A DNA stretch of 31,404 nt from Chara braunii (lineage: Eukaryota; Streptophyta; Charophyceae; Charales; Characeae): the NCBI GenBank assembly GCA_003427395.1, contig BFEA01000345.1, forward strand, positions 387,041-418,444, read 5' to 3'. Shown in pieces: positions 30,441-31,404 of this stretch. Position numbers and translations under genes: made by a program. Position 1 is the first letter of the stretch; each line of letters opens with the position of its first letter. The notes beneath the pieces were generated by a model. The model did no database searches. It had not been told where the DNA came from and saw only the letters and a program-made list of their open reading frames with translations.

Positions 30441-30448
30441 CTGACTCT

Positions 30449-30786
30449 CTGTTTGATTTGCATGTGATTATCATTCTTATACTAAAATATTATATTATAA
30501 TCTGCCCTATGGTGGCCACCAGCCCACCGTCTTTTTATTTTTATTTGTATTTTAAAGGCCAATTCTTTAAGGCCAACCAGGCACAGTGACCGGCCCATCG
30601 AAAAAGCTCGGTCCTGATGCTACCGGCTGACCCCTGGCCGGTACCGCCCACCTGCTGGTGGGTGCAGCTCCCGCATGTTCCCTCGTTGGAGGCTTGAGCA
30701 CAGATGTGGCTGCTACGGGGTTCCCCGTAATACTGTAATGACAAGAAAAAAGGCCTGAAAGACCGTCCTGTCCAACCCGCCATCTA
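30449..30786. other. Unassigned spacer with two GC-rich hairpins
   Basis: TACCGGC/GCCGGTA (about 30620-30643) and CCCACC/GGTGGG (30647-30662) hairpins lie close together. Apart from these I see nothing; minus-strand frames here have no recognisable product. Confidence 0.4.
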
Positions 30787-31404
30787 TGTGGCATACTGCG
30801 TAGCCACACGGGCCCTGCAGGGCCCGTCCCGGACATTCAGCCTAAAAGCCTAAAACTTAGGGCTTACAGGCCCCGTTCGTTTCAGCCTGGATGCTGAAAA
30901 ACGAGGGCCTGCAGGCCCTACCCTGTTTCAGCCTATTTTTGGGTCTTTTCAGACCCAGAGTTTTCAGCCTGAAACGGAGGGCCATTTTCAGGCCCTCATT
31001 GTTTTGACCTGCCCCTAAGACTCAGGCATGTAAACAGGGATGCGGAACAGGCCAGAAATAGCCTGTTCCTCACGAGTTTGAGCAGGAGCTGCAGCTGCAG
31101 CCCCTGCCTCCCTGCGGCAGGCTCAGGAGGCACACCCGTAGTACATAGGAAGTTCCCATGCACTTCACGGGTAGGAGAGTGTCAGTAGGCAGTGGTAGTC
31201 TTCAGGATTTCGGCCGCAGCACTCAGGAGGAGCGCTGCGGTAGTCTTCAGCGCTAGGTAGGATTAGCGCTAGCTGTAGTCTTCGGCGCTGGGCGCCATAG
31301 CTGTAGCTGTAGTCTTCAGCGCTGGGCGCTGGTAGGTGGTAGATCGTAGAGTGGGAGAGAGACTGGCGAGGCCAGTGTTACTTACCTGTGGCGCCATCGC
31401 TCCA
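30787..31404 (+). repeat. LTR of the element 2 family, opposite orientation, cut by the window
   Basis: It begins TGTGGCATACTGCGTAGCC, the exact LTR terminus of element 2, and matches the reverse complement of 16251-16879 along its whole visible length with small indels. No primer site or polypurine tract is visible, so it is either a 5' LTR of an element to the right or a solo LTR. Confidence 0.85.

Noticed and set aside
16251-31404. Large inverted repeats as ends of a 15-kb DNA transposon enclosing TRAPPC4 and the LINE
   Set aside because: The left copy is the LTR of element 2 with its primer site, and the right copy begins at the same LTR terminus. Two LTRs in opposite orientation explain it better.

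Overview
The window reads as nuclear DNA of a green, plant-type eukaryote in a repeat-dense stretch. Supporting signs are a GT-AG spliced gene with a 3-kb intron, Ty3/gypsy and LINE retroelements, a primer-binding site matching the plant initiator-Met tRNA, a tRNA-derived SINE and long GA, CA and poly-T tracts. The gypsy polyproteins resemble those I associate with the charophyte alga Chara braunii. That species call is inference from memory, not a search result.

Layout. (1) 1-735: a CA microsatellite, a type III hammerhead ribozyme (109-167) and a string of foldback RNA-like structures separated by purine and poly-T tracts. Together they look like a decayed hammerhead-bearing, non-autonomous retroelement. 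(2) About 930-10442: a minus-strand Ty3/gypsy element (element 1) with two related LTRs, gag, protease, RT, RNase H and integrase. It carries many in-frame stops, and its LTRs hold an array of TGACGTCA (bZIP-type) sites upstream of a TATA box. (3) 10443-16879: an older minus-strand gypsy element (element 2), cut inside its integrase exactly where the element 1 LTR begins. Its RT has lost the catalytic YxDD block by deletion. Its leader carries minisatellites, an iMet-type primer-binding site and a 1154-bp LTR. (4) 16880-22100: the one host gene I can support, TRAPPC4/TRS23 (plus strand, three exons, 144 aa). Its first intron contains a tRNA-derived SINE with target-site duplications. (5) 22101 to about 30440: a minus-strand LINE with a 31-nt poly(A) tail, endonuclease, RT and C-terminal region, disrupted by frameshifts. 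A 968-bp element with perfect TTAA target duplications and 12-bp terminal inverted repeats sits inside its RT. (6) 30787-31404: the start of an LTR of the element 2 family in the opposite orientation, running off the window.

The genes do not form a pathway. The story is one small housekeeping gene wedged between nested, decayed retroelements. The most unusual items are the hammerhead-bearing structured region at the left edge and the TTAA-flanked foldback element inside the LINE.
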